A DNA stretch of 64,000 nucleotides from Parasphingorhabdus cellanae (GCF_017498565.1 NZ_CP071794.1:372001-436000), one strand, 5' to 3'. Positions 25,537-34,397 are shown, counted from the stretch's first letter. The notes: generated by a model not told the origin, from the letters alone. Numbers and translations: made by a program.

Positions 25537-26190
25537 ATGGATATTATTTTGCTCGAACGAGTCGAAAAACTGGGCGGCATTGGCGATGTCGTAACCGTGA
25601 AAAACGGTTATGCGCGCAACTATCTGCTACCCAACAAGAAAGCCCTGCGCGCCAACGAAGCGAACAAGAAGGTTTTCGAAGCCAATCGTGCGCAGATCGA
25701 GGCAGACAATGAAGCGAAACGCAAGGAAGCTGAAAAAGCGTCCGGCAATGTAGATGGCAAACAGATCGTATTGATCCGTGCCTCTTCCGCCAGCGGTCAG
25801 CTTTATGGTTCGGTTTCGGTTCGCGACATCGTGGAAACATTGGCTGCCGAAGGTGCCACGGTTGAGAAAAGCATGGTGATCCTCGAAAAACCGATCAAGA
25901 CGCTTGGTGTTTTCGACGTGCGCATCCGTTTGCACCCAGAAGTTTCTGTCACCGTTCAGGTCAATGTGGCCCGTTCTGATGACGAAGCAGAGCTTCAGAA
26001 AGACGGCATCGACGTGATCGCCCAGATGTTCGAAGAAGAGCAGGCGGAACTGGCTGCTGCTGCTTTGGCACCGGAAAGCGAAGATGACGGCGAAGAAGCC
26101 GAAGCAACGGACACGGAAGAAGCTTCAGAGGAAGCAACTTCCGGGGAAGCGGCTGAAGAAACAGAAGAAAGCGCTGAAGGCAAAGCATAA
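25537..26190 (+). CDS. rplI: 50S ribosomal protein L9 with long acidic tail
   Basis: Stalk-like large-subunit protein that helps keep reading frame. Residues 1-150 are standard L9 (MDIILLERVEKLGGIGDVV, YARNYLLPNKKALRA, GSVSVRDIVETL, RLHPEVSVTVQVNV). Residues about 165-217 are an extra, almost pure Glu/Ala/Ser tail (EDDGEEAEATDTEEASEEAT...). E. coli L9 is 149 residues, so this is a ~65-residue extension; acidic L9 tails occur in alphaproteobacteria. Last gene of the operon, closed by a strong terminator. Confidence 0.97.
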   Translation: MDIILLERVEKLGGIGDVVTVKNGYARNYLLPNKKALRANEANKKVFEANRAQIEADNEAKRKEAEKASGNVDGKQIVLIRASSASGQLYGSVSVRDIVETLAAEGATVEKSMVILEKPIKTLGVFDVRIRLHPEVSVTVQVNVARSDDEAELQKDGIDVIAQMFEEEQAELAAAALAPESEDDGEEAEATDTEEASEEATSGEAAEETEESAEGKA

Positions 26191-26210
26191 GTTTTGTCAG
26201 CAAGTGATTG

Positions 26211-26263
26211 AAAAGCCCGAAGCTGGTGCGTTACAGAGTAACAATCCGCCTTCGGGCTTTTTC
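26211..26263 (+). terminator. Terminator of rpsF-rpsR-rplI operon
   Basis: 12-bp perfect stem AAAAGCCCGAAG (26211-26222) / CTTCGGGCTTTT (26250-26261). The loop contains an inner GTTAC-AGA-GTAAC hairpin. A T run follows. Confidence 0.9.
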
Positions 26264-26280
26264 ATAGGATTGAGGGCATA

Positions 26281-27330
26281 TTGACCAATAGCTGGCAAAA
26301 TCAGTTTTCTCAGGATGCTCGGCTCCTGCCGCATCTGGTGGATCTGCCCAAGGATCAGGTGCTGTTGTCGCATCTAACCGAAGACGATTATCGCAAGGCC
26401 AGCTTTCTCGACCAGCGCATCATTACTCCGCAATTGCGGCGACAATTGGTTCCGTGGTCGGAGTTGTCGAAAGTCCAATTGCCCCAGAGTCCTACACCGC
26501 AGTATATTTTCCACATCGGCCATGTCGGATCGACATTGCTTTCGCGGCTACTTGGGGAGATTGACACAGTGCTCGCGCTCCGTGAGCCGCAACTTCTGCG
26601 GACCCTGTGCGAAATCTCCCAGATACGGGCTGAGCCGGACAGCCCCTGGTCGCCAGAAGACTATGAGCGGCGCTTTTCGGAATCGGTGCGTTGGTTGTCA
26701 CGCCCTTTTTACCCTCAACAACCGGTCATGATCAAAGCCAGCAGCTTCGTGAGTGAATTGGCTCCTGAACTATTGGCTGACGAGATCGAAGCTTTATTCC
26801 TGTACGCCCCGCTCGACCGCTATATTCCGACGATATTGGCTGGCGAAGCATCCGTGCAGGAAACCCATATGATGGCGGGTGCACGATTGAAGCGGCTGAC
26901 CCGTCACCTCGGCAAAGCCCCTGCCCAGCTTTGGGAATTAACGCTGGCCCAGCGCGTCGCAATGAGCTGGATGTGCGAGTTGGTGACGTTATTCGTGGCA
27001 CAGAAGGCGAGCCATTCCGCCAATATAATGTGGATGGATTTTGAGGCATTTCTCGATGCCCCACAAGATCAACTGATCAAAGCAGCATCGCACTTCAATC
27101 TTGAACTGGCTGAGCAAAAAGCGGCCGAACTGGTATCAGGTCCGATCATGTCTTCCTATTCCAAAGCGCCGGAACATGACTATAGTCCGGATCTGCGTCA
27201 GGAACTGCTGAGGGAAGCGAATGAAAACCACGCTACAGATATTCGCGGCGCTATTTCGTGGGTTGAAGGTATAGCCGCAAAATTCCCTCTGGTTGCGGAA
27301 GCGGTGCAGTGGATTGAAACGAGAGAATAA
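26281..27330 (+). CDS. Sulfotransferase-like P-loop protein
   Basis: 349-residue cytoplasmic protein. A 5'-PSB-loop-like motif IFHIGHVGSTLLSRLLGEID lies near residues 75-94, as in sulfotransferase-family proteins that bind PAPS; the segment ALREPQLLRTL just after it also fits. The rest is helical with no recognised domain. A TTG start is used, with GAGGG 4 nt upstream. Its TAA overlaps the ATG of the PKHD dioxygenase gene (TAATG), so the two are translationally coupled and likely act on the same target, which is unknown. Confidence 0.7.
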   Translation: MTNSWQNQFSQDARLLPHLVDLPKDQVLLSHLTEDDYRKASFLDQRIITPQLRRQLVPWSELSKVQLPQSPTPQYIFHIGHVGSTLLSRLLGEIDTVLALREPQLLRTLCEISQIRAEPDSPWSPEDYERRFSESVRWLSRPFYPQQPVMIKASSFVSELAPELLADEIEALFLYAPLDRYIPTILAGEASVQETHMMAGARLKRLTRHLGKAPAQLWELTLAQRVAMSWMCELVTLFVAQKASHSANIMWMDFEAFLDAPQDQLIKAASHFNLELAEQKAAELVSGPIMSSYSKAPEHDYSPDLRQELLREANENHATDIRGAISWVEGIAAKFPLVAEAVQWIETRE

Positions 27331-27986
27331 TGTTCAAACAGCTAAGATTATTGGACCAAAGCCAGGTCAATGAGATCAAGAAGATCGCCAACAGCGGTCA
27401 GTTTGTGGATGGCAAGATCAGCAACCCCCATTCAAAAGTGAAGAATAATCTGCAGCTGCATGATCTGGAGGCCTATAACAAGACATCGAAAATTCTTCAT
27501 GATGCCTTGATGTCCAATCCCGAATTTACCGACTTTGCCTTTCCTGAGAAGGTCGCTCCGCCGTTGATCACGCGCTATCAGCCAGGCATGCACTATGGGC
27601 TGCACGCGGACAGTGCAGTCATTCCGCTCCCGGATGGTCCGATCAGGTCCGATCTGAGCTGCACCATATTTTTGAACGGCCCGGATGACTATAAAGGCGG
27701 CGCCTTGCATGTGACGCAAGGAGAAGCGGGCATGCGATTTAAGGGTTTACCGGGAACCGCGATTACCTATCCTTCGCACACGCTGCACGAAGTTGAAGCA
27801 ATTTCAGAGGGCGAGCGTATGGTTGCGATCACCTTCATTCAAAGCAAGGTACGCGACGTTATGAAGCGCAACTTGCTTTATGAATTAAACGAAGTTGCCG
27901 CGCTCGAAGGCCTGAACATGAAGCACGAAAATTACACCCGCATGCAGGCCTTGCAATATAATCTCATGCGCATGTGGATGGACTAG
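27330..27986 (+). CDS. PKHD-type Fe(II)/2-oxoglutarate dioxygenase
   Basis: 218-residue YbiX/PiuC-like hydroxylase. Iron ligands appear as His and Asp in HYGLHADSAV and a second His in SHTLHEVEAISEGERM; the Arg after it would bind 2-oxoglutarate. SDLSCTIFLNGPDDYKGGAL is a family signature. Family members are often near TonB-dependent siderophore receptors, but none is seen here. It is coupled to the upstream sulfotransferase-like gene. Substrate unknown. Confidence 0.88.
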   Translation: MFKQLRLLDQSQVNEIKKIANSGQFVDGKISNPHSKVKNNLQLHDLEAYNKTSKILHDALMSNPEFTDFAFPEKVAPPLITRYQPGMHYGLHADSAVIPLPDGPIRSDLSCTIFLNGPDDYKGGALHVTQGEAGMRFKGLPGTAITYPSHTLHEVEAISEGERMVAITFIQSKVRDVMKRNLLYELNEVAALEGLNMKHENYTRMQALQYNLMRMWMD

Positions 27987-27991
27987 TCCAG

Positions 27992-28627
27992 CTAGTAACC
28001 CATCAGGCTCATGACTTCCTTGCGGCTGCGTGCATCGTCGAGGAAGCAACCTAATAGACGGCTCGTCGTCATGCCAACACCAGGCGTCCGTACCCCCCGG
28101 GCGGTCATGCAGCTGTGACTGGCTTCGACCACTACGGCAACGCCATGCGGCTTTAGGTTATCCCAAATACACTCTGCAACCTCTGCTGTCAGGCGCTCCT
28201 GCACTTGCAATCGTCTTGCAAAACCGTGCAATACGCGCGCCAGCTTGGAGATACCGACAACACGATCAGTCGGCATATAGGCGATGCTCGCCTTGCCGAT
28301 TATCGGCGCCATATGGTGCTCGCAATGGGAATGGAATGGGATGTCTTTCAGCAACACCAGTTCATCATAACCGCCGACTTCTTCGAACGTTCGCGCTAAG
28401 TGGATAGCCGGATTTTCCTGATAACCCTCGCAATATTCCTTCCACGCACGCGCAACCCGTTTGGGTGTATCGAGCAAACCTTCACGGTCGGGATCTTCAC
28501 CAGACCAGCGTAGCAATGTTTTGACCGCTTCTTGCACGTCCTCCGGCACAGGAAGTTTTGCCGCTTCACGGGCAGCAAGAGCATCTTCGAAAGAGTCGGA
28601 GTAATCAGCCAACGGGCAATCCTTCAT
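27992..28627 (-). CDS. folE: GTP cyclohydrolase I
   Basis: Zinc enzyme converting GTP to dihydroneopterin triphosphate, first step of folate synthesis. The 211-residue product has FHSHCEHHMAPIIGKASIAYMP (zinc Cys and catalytic His), QVQERLTAEVAE and the second zinc Cys in SHSCMTARGVRTPG. Its 3' end converges on the PKHD gene with 5 bases between stops. Confidence 0.96.
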   Translation of the reverse strand: MKDCPLADYSDSFEDALAAREAAKLPVPEDVQEAVKTLLRWSGEDPDREGLLDTPKRVARAWKEYCEGYQENPAIHLARTFEEVGGYDELVLLKDIPFHSHCEHHMAPIIGKASIAYMPTDRVVGISKLARVLHGFARRLQVQERLTAEVAECIWDNLKPHGVAVVVEASHSCMTARGVRTPGVGMTTSRLLGCFLDDARSRKEVMSLMGY

Positions 28628-28717
28628 ATATAAGATGGATACAATGCCGATAACCTACGCTTCACCATATGGCAGCGCAAGTGCACCTAAGACCGTATCA
28701 CAAATAATGTGGGGAAG

Positions 28718-28794
28718 TGGCGCGCCCAGGAAGATTCGAACTCCCGACCCCTTGATTCGTAGTCAAGTACTCTATCCAGCTGAGCTATGGGCGC
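28718..28794 (-). tRNA. tRNA-Arg (ACG)
   Basis: 77-nt cloverleaf on the minus strand. Acceptor stem GCGCCCA / TGGGCGC is perfect. The anticodon arm CTTGA-CTACGAA-TCAAG gives anticodon ACG (read as ICG, for CGU/CGC/CGA). The T-loop has GTTCGAAT. CCA is encoded. Confidence 0.97.
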
Positions 28795-28855
28795 GCATTG
28801 AAGGCAGTCAGATAGGGGGAGTTGTCCCCGCTGGCAAGCCATTTTATATGTTTTT

Positions 28856-31549
28856 CTATCCCTTTTTCGCCAATGCCGCCTGTGCGGCTGCCAGTCGGGC
28901 GATCGGCACGCGATAGGGAGACGCGCTGACATAATCCAGCCCGGTTTTCTCACAAAAAGCGATGGACGCAGGATCACCACCATGTTCACCGCAAATTCCG
29001 AGTTTGATATCAGGTCGTGTTGCCCTGCCCCGTTCTGCCGCCAGTTCGATCAATTGCCCGACGCCTTCAATGTCCAGGCTGACGAACGGATCGCGCGGGA
29101 AAATGCCCTTGTCGACATATTGGGTCAGGAAACGCCCGGCATCGTCACGCGATACACCCAGCGTAGTCTGGGTTAAGTCATTGGTTCCAAAGCTAAAAAA
29201 CTCACCATGCTCGGCAATTTTTCCGGCCATCAAAGCGGCGCGCGGAAGCTCGATCATGGTGCCGACCAGATATTCGATGCGGCGGCCTTTTTCAGCGAAA
29301 ACCTCTTCCGCCATCCGGTCGACGGCATCTTTCATCAGCTCCAGTTCGCGGGCGGTGGCCACCAGTGGTATCATGACCTCGGGAATAGGCGCTTCGCCGC
29401 TGGCTTCAGCGATTTCACAAGCCGCTTCAAAGATCGCACGCGCCTGCATTTCATAGATTTCCGGATATGTGACGCCAAGCCGGCAACCGCGATGGCCGAG
29501 CATCGGGTTAAATTCGTGCAGTTCATTGGCACGCTGTTTCAGCGTTTCCACACCGACATCTGCCGCCGCTGCCACTTCTTCAAATTCCGACTGATGATGC
29601 GGCAAAAATTCGTGCAATGGCGGATCGAGCAAGCGGATCGTCACCGGCAGTCCGACCATGACTTCGAATATCTGGCGAAAATCCTCGCGTTGTTCGGGGA
29701 GCAACTTCGCCAGCGCTTCCCGCCTGCCCGCTTCATTGGCGGCCAAAATCATCTGACGAACGGCCGTAATCCGGGAGGTTTCAAAGAACATATGCTCGGT
29801 CCGGCACAGGCCGATGCCCTCCGCGCCGAAATCGCGAGCAACCTTACAATCCTGCGGCGTTTCGGCATTGGTGCGCACACCCAGACGGCGAACTTTGTCG
29901 GCCCATTCCATCAGCACGCCAAAATCGCCAACCAGTTCCGGCTGGATCGTCTTCACGCGCCCTGCCATGACTTGACCATTGCTGCCGTCGATCGTCAATA
30001 TGTCGCCTTCTTTCAGCTCACGATCCCCGATTTTCAGCAGTTTTGTCTCGTTATTGATGCTCAGGCCACCGGCGCCCGACACACAAGGCCGCCCCATGCC
30101 ACGCGCCACAACAGCGGCATGTGACGTCATACCGCCACGCGCCGTCAAAATGCCTTTGGCCGCGTGCATGCCGTGAATATCTTCGGGCGAGGTCTCTACC
30201 CGCACCAAAATCACATCATCACCCATTTCCGTGCGGCGTTCCGCGGTATCGGAATCGAATACGATAATCCCGCAAGCCGCACCCGGTGAGGCCGGCAAAC
30301 CGGTGGTCAGCACGTCGCGCTTGGCATCGGGATCCAGCGTCGGATGGAGCAATTGGTCCAATGCCATCGGATCAACCCGCGCAACCGCTTCTTCCTCGGT
30401 AATCAAACCGTCATTGGCCATATCAACGGCGATTTTCAGCGCTGCCTTGGCGGTCCGCTTGCCCGAGCGGGTTTGCAGCATCCACAATTTGCCGCGTTCC
30501 ACGGTAAATTCGATATCCTGCATATCGCGATAATGGCGTTCCAGCAGATCGAACACGTTGGTCAGCTCACCATAGGTTTCCGGCATCGCCTCTTCCATGG
30601 AAAGCGGCTTCGCATTGGCTTCCTCGCGCGCGGCTTTGGACAAATATTGCGGCGTACGGATGCCTGCAACAACGTCCTCGCCCTGCGCGTTGATCAGCCA
30701 TTCGCCATAATAGGCGCTGTCGCCAGTGGAAGGGTTGCGGGTAAAGGCCACACCAGTGGCCGATGTCTCGCCCATATTGCCGAACACCATCGCCTGCACG
30801 TTGACAGCCGTGCCCCATTCGGCGGGGATATCATTGAGCCGGCGATAGACCTTGGCTCGTTCTGCCTGCCAGCTACCGAAAACAGCGCTGACCGCGCCCC
30901 AAAGCTGGTCATTCACATCCTGCGGGAAAGGCTTGCCCCATTGCTCTTCGACAAGACCCTTATATTCGGCGACCAGCGCCTTCCAATGCTGAGACTCCAT
31001 CTCAGTATCCGTGAAGAAGCCATTATCTTCTTTCGCTATTTCCAGCGCTTCCTCGAATGAATCATGATCCAGTTGCAGCACGACATCGGAGTACATCTGG
31101 ATGAACCGGCGATAGCTGTCCCAGGCGAAACGCTCGTCACCAGAGGTTTTCGCGAGCCCTTCCACCGTTTCATCGTTCAGGCCGAGATTGAGAACCGTGT
31201 CCATCATACCGGGCATGGACGCACGCGCGCCGGAACGGACGGAAACCAGCAGCGGATCGGCGGCATCGCCAAATGTCTTGCCAGTAATCGCTTCGATATG
31301 CGCAACGCCCTGCGCCACTTCGCCGTTCAGACTGTCGGGATAAACACCACCTTCGTTCATGAAGCGCGTGCACATTTCGGTCGAAATGGTGAAACCGGGA
31401 GGAACCGGCAGGCCAATATTGGCCATTTCCGCGAGATTGGCGCCTTTGCCGCCCAGCAGGTTGCGGGCTTCGGTGCTGTCGGTTGGCGCACCATCTGCCT
31501 GCTTTTCAAATTCTTGGCCACCACCGAAACGATATACATATTGAGTCAT
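28856..31549 (-). CDS. ppdK: Pyruvate, phosphate dikinase
   Basis: Interconverts pyruvate + ATP + Pi and phosphoenolpyruvate + AMP + PPi. The 897-residue length is typical. N-terminal ATP-grasp part: LGGKGANLAEMANIGLPVPPGFTIS. Central phosphohistidine motif: TARGGMTSHAAVVARGMGRPCVSG (catalytic His). C-terminal PEP/pyruvate barrel: GAEGIGLCRTEHMF, MIELPRAALMAG, SFGTNDLTQTTLG and the catalytic Cys in GICGEHGGDP. The Shine-Dalgarno GGGAG is partly inside a repeat-derived hairpin. The gene stands alone between tRNA-Arg and a repeat block. Confidence 0.96.
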   Translation of the reverse strand: MTQYVYRFGGGQEFEKQADGAPTDSTEARNLLGGKGANLAEMANIGLPVPPGFTISTEMCTRFMNEGGVYPDSLNGEVAQGVAHIEAITGKTFGDAADPLLVSVRSGARASMPGMMDTVLNLGLNDETVEGLAKTSGDERFAWDSYRRFIQMYSDVVLQLDHDSFEEALEIAKEDNGFFTDTEMESQHWKALVAEYKGLVEEQWGKPFPQDVNDQLWGAVSAVFGSWQAERAKVYRRLNDIPAEWGTAVNVQAMVFGNMGETSATGVAFTRNPSTGDSAYYGEWLINAQGEDVVAGIRTPQYLSKAAREEANAKPLSMEEAMPETYGELTNVFDLLERHYRDMQDIEFTVERGKLWMLQTRSGKRTAKAALKIAVDMANDGLITEEEAVARVDPMALDQLLHPTLDPDAKRDVLTTGLPASPGAACGIIVFDSDTAERRTEMGDDVILVRVETSPEDIHGMHAAKGILTARGGMTSHAAVVARGMGRPCVSGAGGLSINNETKLLKIGDRELKEGDILTIDGSNGQVMAGRVKTIQPELVGDFGVLMEWADKVRRLGVRTNAETPQDCKVARDFGAEGIGLCRTEHMFFETSRITAVRQMILAANEAGRREALAKLLPEQREDFRQIFEVMVGLPVTIRLLDPPLHEFLPHHQSEFEEVAAAADVGVETLKQRANELHEFNPMLGHRGCRLGVTYPEIYEMQARAIFEAACEIAEASGEAPIPEVMIPLVATARELELMKDAVDRMAEEVFAEKGRRIEYLVGTMIELPRAALMAGKIAEHGEFFSFGTNDLTQTTLGVSRDDAGRFLTQYVDKGIFPRDPFVSLDIEGVGQLIELAAERGRATRPDIKLGICGEHGGDPASIAFCEKTGLDYVSASPYRVPIARLAAAQAALAKKG

Positions 31550-31554
31550 ATTAT

Positions 31555-31674
31555 CTCCCTCTCCCCTTCAGGGGAGAGGGCCGGGGAGAGGGGCGGTCTA
31601 CCCCGGCCAATTCTGTTGGTTTCCAAGGAGAGACTTCCCCTCTCCCAACCCTCTCCCCTGAAGGGGAGAGGGCT
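31555..31674 (-). repeat. REP-like element family E over the ppdK leader
   Basis: Two hairpins, CCCTCTCCCC / GGGGAGAGGG at 31557-31580 and again at 31649-31672, with related GGGGAGAGG blocks between. The first hairpin lies 7 bases from the ppdK ATG, and its 3' arm contains part of the ppdK Shine-Dalgarno sequence. Confidence 0.85.
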
Positions 31675-31731
31675 ATTTTGTTTATCTCTTAACCTACGGT
31701 AATCTCAGGTTTTTCCCGTTTGTCTCATTAT

Positions 31732-31751
31732 CAAAGTTCACACATATCACA
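31732..31751 (-). repeat. Short interspersed repeat (R5)
   Basis: Minus-strand copy of the TGTGTGAACTTTG-core repeat. With R6 it flanks a family F palindrome as a direct repeat. Confidence 0.75.
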
Positions 31752-31762
31752 GACCATCAACC

Positions 31763-31850
31763 CCGTTCGTGCTGAGCTTGTCGAAGCACTGGCTCGGATA
31801 ATTGTAACCGTCGTTCATGTCGCCCTTCGACAGGCTCAGGACGAACGGTG
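31763..31850. repeat. REP-like palindromic element, family F
   Basis: Inverted arms CCGTTCGTGCTGAGC...CGAAG (31764-31786) and CTTCGACAGGCTCAGG...CGAACGG (31825-31848). This is a widely distributed bacterial intergenic repeat. It lies between ppdK and glyS in a ~360-bp gene-free stretch made almost wholly of repeats. Confidence 0.85.
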
Positions 31851-31869
31851 GCGGAGTCTCTGCCCGTTT

Positions 31870-31889
31870 CAAAGTTCACACAATTCACA
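31870..31889 (-). repeat. Short interspersed repeat (R6)
   Basis: Minus-strand copy of the TGTGTGAACTTTG-core repeat, 22 bases from the glyS stop. Confidence 0.75.
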
Positions 31890-31910
31890 GGGTGTCGATC
31901 GGCAATCACA

Positions 31911-34397
31911 TCATCCCTCAATCTTGGAAAAGTCAGCGACCTGATGAACGGCGGCGCGAAAACGGGCCAGCAGAGCAAGTCGTGCTTCTCGTTTGTCCGC
32001 ATCGCTGTCATTCACCGTCACATCCTCGAAAAACTGGTCAATCGGCGCGCGCAAATGGGCCAGTGCGGTCATGGCTTTTTCAAACTCTTCCGCTGCAATG
32101 GCCGCGGTCACATCCGGCTGCGCTGCATCGAGCGCGTCGATAAGCGCCTTTTCGGCTTTTTCGGGCGTGTAGGAAAGGGTCTTGTTCCCCTGCGTAGGCA
32201 GGGGGCCATCTCCTGGAGGTGCATCTGAAGTGTCATGCGGGAGATGGGCACCTGCCTGCGCAGGTGCACGGTTTTCCCCAGACCCGCGCTCACCCGAAGC
32301 GCTGTCGGGGAGGGTTTTTACGCTGCCGTGCTCCGCACTTGATGCGGAGCCCAGGGTAGCTGTCGCGCCCTCCACCCTGGGCTCCGGGTCTGCGCCCGGA
32401 GCACTTTCTTTCTTCAATATATTGGCAGCGCGCTTGTATCCGGCGAGGAGGTTTTCGCCGTCTGGCGTTTCGACAAAAGCCTGCAAGGCTTTCACACGAG
32501 CAAGCAGGCGGACCAGATCATCCTCTCCACCGAGAGCGAAGACTGCGTCGATCAAGTCGTGACGGACGCCTGCTTCGCGTTGTTGGACTTTTAGGCGCTC
32601 CGCTAAGAACTCAACTGGCCTGATGTCTTCAGCTTCGTGAATTCTTTGAGTAAGCTCTTTCATCTGTTTGAATTCAGCCGAACGATCAAGCGACATCTCA
32701 CCAACTACCTTGCCGTCTACCAGGACGACAAACTTATCATTTCTCGTTTTAAATTCTGGCAGTTGCTCATTCTGAACACCAAGCGTGATCATTGACATAA
32801 ACAAATTGTCGTCAATTTTTATGAACTTAGTGAATTGCTGAACGAAAATATCACCACGCACCATTTCTATTACGTGCTTCATGGGAATCCGAAGATTTAG
32901 TCTATTCATCAACGCGAGAGCAGCAAGCCCCTGCCTTCGAATAGCAAAAGGATCTTTTGATCCTGTAGGGTTCAAATCCACCGCATCGAACGCGATTAGC
33001 GTATCCAGCTTATCCGCCAAACTCACCGCAACCGTCACCGGGTCAGTCGGCACCTCATCGCCCTGCCCAACCGGCTTATAATGGTCGCGGATCGCGTTGG
33101 CGACCGCCTCGGACTTGCCCTCTTTCTCTGCATAATAGCCGCCCATCAGACCTTGCAGATCGGGGAACTCGCCCACCATTTCGGTGACGAGATCGGCTTT
33201 GCAGAGACGTGCGGCCTCGGACACTTCACCATGAAATGTATCGCCGGGGCTGGACTGGTAAAAACCATTCCCTTCTAAAGAAACCAACCACTCGGCCAAC
33301 TTGGCCACACGCTCTACCTTGTCGGCAACCGTGCCCAGTTTTTCATGGAACACAATGTTGCTCAATTTCTTGGCATGATCTTCCAACGGGGTCTTCTGGT
33401 CAAGCTCCCAGAAGAATTTGGCGTCGGACAGCCTTGCCGCCAGCACTTTTTCATTGCCCGCAACAATCGCCTTGCCGCCGTCGGTGGCGTCAATATTGGC
33501 GGTACAGATGAAATTTGGCGCCAGTTTGCCGCTTTTATCGCGACAGATGAAATATTTTTGGTTCACCCGGGCGGTGAGCTGAATCACCTCTTCCGGTACA
33601 TCCAGAAACGCCGGATCAAAACCGCCCAACAGCGGCACCGGCCATTCGGTCAGGCCGGCATTTTCGATCACCAGACCTTCGTCTGCTACCAGCTCCAGTC
33701 CGCCGTCCGATGCCGCCTTGGCAGCACCTTCGCGGATGATTGCCTCGCGTTCCGTGTGATCGACCAGCACATAGCAAGCGCGTAGTTTTTCGGCATAATC
33801 ACCGGCATTGCCGATCGTTACCACTCCGTCATGGTGGAAGCGGTGACCAACGGTTTCATAGCCTGACGTCACGCCGTCAATTTCGCATGCCACCAGGTCA
33901 TCGCCCAAAATCGCGACAATGCCGGACAAAGGCCGCACCCAGCGCAGGCTTTCGGTGGACAGGCTGGCATCGCCCCAGCGCATCGATTTGGGCCACGGGA
34001 AAGCCTTGATGATCGCGGGGATCGCTTCGGCCAACACATCGCTTGCTGCCCGGCCCGGCTTGTTGATCACCGCAAAATAGGTCGCCCGGCCCTTGACGTC
34101 ACGAACCTCCAGCTGATCGCGGGTCACGCCATTTTTCCGGCAGAAGCCGTCAACCGCCTGATCCGGCGCGCCTTCCGGTGGCCCCTTGGCTTCCTCGCTC
34201 ACCGCTTCGGTGTGATCCGGCAGATCCTTTGCAATCAGCGCAAGCCGCCTTGGCGTCGAGTAAACGGTGATATCCGCGGCTTTCAGGCCCTCATCATTCA
34301 ATTGCGCGGCAAACAAGCGTTCGAGGTCCGCACGCGCCTTGGCCTGCATGCGAGCGGGGATTTCTTCGGAAAGCAGTTCGAGCAGGAAATCAGCCAT
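31911..34397 (-). CDS. glyS: Glycyl-tRNA synthetase beta subunit with repeat-encoded insert
   Basis: Tetrameric bacterial GlyRS beta chain, needed with GlyQ to charge tRNA-Gly. It starts MADFLLELLSEEIPARMQ and has standard segments (VNQKYFICRDKSGKLAPNF, ADLVTEMVGEFPDLQGLMGG, DKLDTLIAFDAV). At 828 residues it is far longer than E. coli GlyS (689). Residues about 665-742, in the C-terminal anticodon-binding part, are an extra Gly/Pro/Ala-rich stretch (GADPEPRVEG, SASSAEHGS, APAQAGAHLPH) encoded by two REP-like elements in frame. The normal C-terminus resumes at YTPEKAEKALIDAL. The gene is likely functional because GlyRS is essential, with the insert as a surface loop. Confidence 0.93.
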   Translation of the reverse strand: MADFLLELLSEEIPARMQAKARADLERLFAAQLNDEGLKAADITVYSTPRRLALIAKDLPDHTEAVSEEAKGPPEGAPDQAVDGFCRKNGVTRDQLEVRDVKGRATYFAVINKPGRAASDVLAEAIPAIIKAFPWPKSMRWGDASLSTESLRWVRPLSGIVAILGDDLVACEIDGVTSGYETVGHRFHHDGVVTIGNAGDYAEKLRACYVLVDHTEREAIIREGAAKAASDGGLELVADEGLVIENAGLTEWPVPLLGGFDPAFLDVPEEVIQLTARVNQKYFICRDKSGKLAPNFICTANIDATDGGKAIVAGNEKVLAARLSDAKFFWELDQKTPLEDHAKKLSNIVFHEKLGTVADKVERVAKLAEWLVSLEGNGFYQSSPGDTFHGEVSEAARLCKADLVTEMVGEFPDLQGLMGGYYAEKEGKSEAVANAIRDHYKPVGQGDEVPTDPVTVAVSLADKLDTLIAFDAVDLNPTGSKDPFAIRRQGLAALALMNRLNLRIPMKHVIEMVRGDIFVQQFTKFIKIDDNLFMSMITLGVQNEQLPEFKTRNDKFVVLVDGKVVGEMSLDRSAEFKQMKELTQRIHEAEDIRPVEFLAERLKVQQREAGVRHDLIDAVFALGGEDDLVRLLARVKALQAFVETPDGENLLAGYKRAANILKKESAPGADPEPRVEGATATLGSASSAEHGSVKTLPDSASGERGSGENRAPAQAGAHLPHDTSDAPPGDGPLPTQGNKTLSYTPEKAEKALIDALDAAQPDVTAAIAAEEFEKAMTALAHLRAPIDQFFEDVTVNDSDADKREARLALLARFRAAVHQVADFSKIEG
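32184..32272. repeat. REP-like element family D inside glyS
   Basis: Inverted arms: CCCCTGCGTAGGCAGGGG plus CCATCTCC on one side and GGAGATGG plus CACCTGCCTGCGCAGGTG on the other. It is read in frame as part of GlyS. Confidence 0.8.
32328..32404 (+). repeat. REP-like element family A copy 2, inside glyS
   Basis: Near-identical to the copy at 24191-24270, same orientation. Stems GCTCCGCA/TGCGGAGC, AGCCCAGGGT/ACCCTGGGCT and GCTCCGGG/CCCGGAGC. Length and frame keep glyS open. Between this and family D lies a further GCGCT/AGCGC hairpin (about 32277-32314). Confidence 0.85.

Noticed and set aside
29207..30124. Long plus-strand frames opposite ppdK, the Mo-oxidoreductase, glyS and lon
   Set aside because: They are antisense shadows: no family motifs, overlapping fully with conserved genes on the other strand.
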